Assembly (NCBI GenBank): GCA_905203555.1 | Contig: CAJKWK010000052.1 | Location: 1 to 21,815 of the forward strand | Direction of reading: 5' to 3' | DNA length: 21,815 bases | Origin: an uncultured Lachnospiraceae bacterium | GTDB lineage: Bacteria > Bacillota > Clostridia > Lachnospirales > Lachnospiraceae | Position numbers and translations under genes: made by a program | Notes under the pieces: model-generated | What the model saw: the letters and a program-made list of their open reading frames with translations, nothing else | Database searches by the model: none | Told to the model about the DNA's origin: nothing | Shown here: piece after piece, positions 21,743 to 21,815 of the stretch | Layout of the letters: every line of letters begins with the position of its first letter | How positions within the stretch are numbered: the first letter of the stretch is position 1

Positions 21743-21815
21743 ATGAGTCAGGAAATGAATTGTTGTCCAGCAAATTAAATGATGCCCCATTCGGCAGATT
21801 ATTTCGTGCTGATTT
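21743..21815 (+). other. Possible start of a further gene, cut by the window edge
   Basis: AAAAGGAGACGAAGA before the ATG at 21743 is a strong ribosome site, yet this frame stops after 11 codons (MSQEMNCCPAN). A neighbouring frame is open from before the site to the window end and reads SSKLNDAPFGRLFRADF from about 21766. Either a short peptide is made, or a real gene starts here with a frameshift. I cannot identify a family from this fragment. Confidence 0.3.

Overview
The window looks like chromosome from a low-to-moderate GC, spore-forming Firmicute, most likely a gut Lachnospiraceae (inference). The support is a spoVA spore-core cluster, diaminopimelate epimerase genes, a Clostridia-style pst-phoU-phoPR phosphate locus, tRNA genes without an encoded CCA end, strong AGGAGG-type ribosome sites, and a class I lanthipeptide precursor next to an IS66 element. 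I do not claim a genus.

Layout. (1) 1-985 is an AT-rich, decayed bacteriocin region: the frameshifted 3' end of an ABC exporter, an intact-looking class I lanthipeptide precursor (409-612) with no modification genes visible, and about 370 bp of unassigned DNA. (2) 986-4023 is a complete IS66-family element with perfect 20-bp ends, an 8-bp target duplication, tnpA/tnpB/tnpC, and an unusual 540-bp non-coding insert between tnpB and tnpC that carries nested inverted repeats. (3) 4052-4823 holds two unrecognised AT-rich membrane or exported proteins, closed by a terminator. (4) 4968-8347 is the spoVA cluster: a 53-aa membrane protein, spoVAA and spoVAB on the + strand, spoVAC alone on the - strand, then spoVAD and spoVAE on the + strand. 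Sigma-G-like promoter sequences lie before each of the three transcription units. (5) 8480-16518 is a phosphate locus: a Na+/phosphate cotransporter with a PhoU-like tail, then pstS-pstC-pstA-pstB-phoU and a PhoP/PhoR-type two-component pair. The PstS is circularly permuted relative to the usual order of family motifs. (6) 16568-18287 is a tandem pair of DapF-family genes; the first has lost both catalytic cysteines (Ser and Thr instead), the second keeps both. (7) 18431-18717 is a tRNA-Gln(CUG)/tRNA-Pro(CGG) unit with its promoter and terminators. (8) 19018-19930 is an AT-rich ECF sigma factor with a zinc-binding membrane anti-sigma factor. (9) 20059-21615 is an ABC-F ATPase, followed by a short 24-bp tandem repeat and an unresolved gene start at the window edge.

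How the genes fit together. SpoVA proteins move dipicolinate into the developing spore. The cotransporter and PstSCAB provide two routes for phosphate uptake, with PhoU and PhoPR as the probable sensing arm. DapF2 would supply meso-diaminopimelate for lysine and peptidoglycan. The best candidates for something undescribed are the orphan lanthipeptide precursor, the cysteine-less DapF paralogue, the permuted PstS, and the structured non-coding insert in the IS66 element.
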